A stretch of DNA of 64,000 nt from Sporosarcina sp. ANT_H38 (GTDB lineage: Bacteria; Bacillota; Bacilli; Bacillales_A; Planococcaceae), in the NCBI RefSeq assembly GCF_008369195.1, contig NZ_VOBC01000001.1, positions 806,001 through 870,000 on the forward strand, given 5' to 3'. A model generated the notes under the pieces. That model was not told where the DNA came from, made no database searches, and was given only the letters and a program-made list of their open reading frames with translations. The position numbers and the translations under genes were made by a program. Of this stretch, positions 61,899 through 64,000 are shown piece after piece; positions within the stretch are counted from its first letter, which is position 1; the number at the start of each line of letters is the position of its first letter.

Positions 61899-62170
61899 TA
61901 TATGAATCAATTTCATAATAGGATTATTAAACGGAAAAACGAACAATGTTGATTTCCGCTTCAGATGGACGCTTTCCGCGGGCACGGCTTCAGCCTCCTC
62001 GTCGTTTCACTCCTGCGGGGTCTTCAGCTCGCGCTGTTCCCGCAGGAGTCGCCATCTTCCGCTACAATCAACGAGAGTAGTCCGTAAAATTGACGGACAA
62101 TGAATTAGTAGATTAATTATATCGTTCGTCTTTATACATGAAATAAGTAATTGTGAAATTGATTCATATA
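61899..62170 (+). mobile_element. MITE-like element, copy C (short form)
   Basis: 272 bp with perfect 17-bp inverted ends, TATATGAATCAATTTCA (61899-61915) and TGAAATTGATTCATATA (62154-62170). The core is nearly identical to copy A, but about 100 bases of the middle are absent. Confidence 0.9.
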
Positions 62171-62532
62171 TATGATTAAATACAGGTCAAGTAATTCGTA
62201 TATTATTCAATAATGAATTGAAGGAAAGGGGAATAGTTGATGTTGTATGGTATGTTCATCAATAAAATAGTGGAATCTAGTGAGAAATGATTTGCGTCTG
62301 TAGTCATTTTCAAGTGCATCCGGATTTGTAACACCAAGAAATTGAAAAAAACAACGCCTTTGCCAACCACTTGGTTGACTTAGGAATCGAAGTGCGGAGG
62401 GGAGTTGTGGGAGAATGTGCTGGGTATAATACGGGGAGACATTCGTTTATATTTCTGGAAATATGTACAGAGTATTGATGTGGTTTCATACTTATTGATA
62501 GAAATTTTTCGTTATTTTTTAATGAAAGATAA
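62171..62532. other. 362-base region between MITE C and the MFS terminator
   Basis: No convincing gene. AAGGAAAGGGG at 62221 precedes an ATG, but only a short frame follows. I see no conserved element here. Confidence 0.35.
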
Positions 62533-62562
62533 GAGCCTTCCGGAAAATATTCCAGAAGGCTC
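62533..62562 (-). terminator. Terminator of the MFS carrier gene
   Basis: GAGCCTTC (62533-62540) pairs with GAAGGCTC (62555-62562), with inner GGAA/TTCC pairing; the minus strand continues TTATCTTT. Confidence 0.75.
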
Positions 62563-62596
62563 CAATGCATTTTTATATCAAACAGTTAATGTTTGT

Positions 62597-63862
62597 TTAA
62601 TTCCATAATCCTGCTTTTTCAAGTTTCTTTTTACCTCTAAACGCCAAGATGATAAAGAGAATATTGACAGCAAGCATTGCAAGAATTGTATAGAGGACTA
62701 ATGTATACGATCCTGTTAAATCAAATACAAATCCATATCCAGGTAAAGCTACAACACCCGCAACAGCTAGTCCTATTGCAGCTGTTGAAAAAATTTGACT
62801 AAATTCTTTATTACCGAAAAGGGCAGTTGTAAGAATCGGCCCAAGTGTACCGACCGATGCAGACACAACTCCGAAAATCCCGATTGCGATCAAGAAAATT
62901 GTCGAGTTATCTGCGAATGTAAGCAGAAGACCGATTGAAATCAATCCCGTAAACATTGAGAAGATAGCTGTATTTCTCGCGCCAACCTTGTCGCTTAAGA
63001 AACCGAAAAGGATAGCTCCGATTAGCAAACCAAACATCCAAATCCCCAAAGCATTGCCGGCGAATTGAACCGTGTAGCCAAGGCCCATTGCGAATGGGGG
63101 AATATGTTGCCCAAAGGCGGCAATTGCTGTGATGAAGAAGAAAAAGGTAACTAATGCATAAAATGCAGAAGATTTTCTTGCTACGGTAGCTACTACCCCT
63201 CTATTAGGCTCAGCTTTAGTTTCACTTTCACCTTCACCTTTTTTAACTTCATCCATACCAACTGGTAGCAGACCTTTTTGTTGAGGAGCTATTCTAATTG
63301 TAAAGATGATAATAGGAATAACTATTGCCATTACGACAAGTCCTAATGTAATGTAAGCCGATCTCCAACCATTGTCGGCAATAAGATTACCAACGATTGG
63401 TGAGATAACAGCACCGCCTACACCAACAAATGCCATCATTACGCCCATAGCTAATCCATTATGTTTTTTAAACCAGTTATTGATCAGTACTGGACCAGCC
63501 ATTGTAGCGACAAATACCGAACCCATCGCCATTGGAATAGCGAATAAATACCATCCCCAAACCGAAGTCATAAGACCAAACATGGCAAAAGAACCAGCTT
63601 GTAAAAGTACACCGGCAATTAGTAGTAACCTAATATCATATTTCGCCATCATTTTACCGGCAATCGGTAAAAATATCATTGTTACAATTGAAGAAACACT
63701 AAAGTATAATGTCAAACTACCCATACCAATATCTAAGTCTTCAGAAACTGGAGTTAAAAATAATGCACCTGAACTATTAATACCACCACGTGTAAATGCT
63801 GCCATGAGCGAAATACCAATGAGTACCCACCAGCCAAAGTGAATTTTTTTCTTGTTAGTCAT
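62597..63862 (-). CDS. MFS carrier, oxalate/formate antiporter-like
   Basis: 421 residues, 12 transmembrane helices, OxlT/monocarboxylate-type MFS. The N-terminus FGWWVLIGISLMAAFTRGGINSSGALFLTP is characteristic, and the loop between helices 8 and 9 reads GFLSDKVGARNTAI. It probably exchanges or imports a small carboxylate. ATG 63862 has AAAAGGATGG upstream. About 140 bases after its start, at the window end, nothing recognisable is present. Confidence 0.88.
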   Translation of the reverse strand: MTNKKKIHFGWWVLIGISLMAAFTRGGINSSGALFLTPVSEDLDIGMGSLTLYFSVSSIVTMIFLPIAGKMMAKYDIRLLLIAGVLLQAGSFAMFGLMTSVWGWYLFAIPMAMGSVFVATMAGPVLINNWFKKHNGLAMGVMMAFVGVGGAVISPIVGNLIADNGWRSAYITLGLVVMAIVIPIIIFTIRIAPQQKGLLPVGMDEVKKGEGESETKAEPNRGVVATVARKSSAFYALVTFFFFITAIAAFGQHIPPFAMGLGYTVQFAGNALGIWMFGLLIGAILFGFLSDKVGARNTAIFSMFTGLISIGLLLTFADNSTIFLIAIGIFGVVSASVGTLGPILTTALFGNKEFSQIFSTAAIGLAVAGVVALPGYGFVFDLTGSYTLVLYTILAMLAVNILFIILAFRGKKKLEKAGLWN

Positions 63863-64000
63863 TAAGAGAAACCATCCTTTTTTCTTTTACATTAATAAAA
63901 CCGTATAACGAAATGTCCATTACCTTTTTCCACGATAAGTTCATACAGCAATGTTAATTTAACATCAAACTATCTTATGTGTCAATAAGGTGAATTTTTT

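Overview
The window looks like the chromosome of a low-GC Gram-positive bacterium of the Bacillales, most likely a Sporosarcina-like member of the Planococcaceae. The basis is the Bacillus-type ribosome binding sites, a proline T-box in front of proBA, a NiaR niacin repressor, the HxlA/HxlB formaldehyde pathway, a YesM/YesN-type two-component pair, lipoprotein ABC binding proteins, and an RsbQ very close to the Bacillus protein. The genus is inference; no rRNA or tRNA lies in the window.

0-9.8 kb holds small membrane proteins, a serine beta-lactamase-like hydrolase, niaR, a NERD-domain protein, a MenC/N-acylamino acid racemase and the T-box-controlled proline genes proB and proA. 9.8-17.4 kb has an LCP cell-wall protein (minus strand) and a signalling cluster: RsbQ-like hydrolase, PAS-GGDEF diguanylate cyclase, GAF-HD-GYP phosphodiesterase, a class III adenylate cyclase with an SRPBCC N-terminus, and a 14-helix MFS exporter. 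17.4-26.5 kb carries a secreted ComEC/ComEA-like lipoprotein with a DUF3006 partner, an FtsH paralogue, a patatin phospholipase, hxlA-hxlB, a HAD phosphatase and hxlR, which lacks a standard start codon.

26.5-55 kb is a large carbohydrate-catabolic island: two ABC sugar importers, a DUF624 protein, a YesM/YesN pair, three Gfo/Idh/MocA dehydrogenases, an SDR, an MDR dehydrogenase, a DHDPS-like aldolase, two FAD (PF12831-type) oxidoreductases, a TIM-barrel sugar isomerase (broken by a stop), a glycosidase-like protein and two acetyltransferase genes (one broken by a stop). A regulator with a GTP-cyclohydrolase-III/GGDEF-like core and a winged helix sits divergent to one operon, and a shared palindrome around AGACTTGTCT lies near two divergent promoters. 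The likely chemistry is oxidation of a sugar to a keto form, elimination or isomerisation, then aldol cleavage; the substrate cannot be named from sequence.

55-64 kb has a MATE exporter, then on the minus strand an amino-acid ABC importer, a class III aminotransferase and a TyrR-like regulator (also interrupted by one in-frame stop), and an OxlT-like MFS carrier.

The non-coding part is unusually rich. There are three copies of a 270-380 bp MITE-like element with terminal inverted repeats, four copies of a ~75-110 bp repeat, an exact 59-bp terminator duplication, and two kinds of 20-21-nt periodic intergenic repeats. Three otherwise intact genes each carry one in-frame stop, and several genes have a good Shine-Dalgarno sequence but no ATG/GTG/TTG at the expected place. 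Together these point to a genome undergoing decay or recoding, and are the most unusual property of the window.
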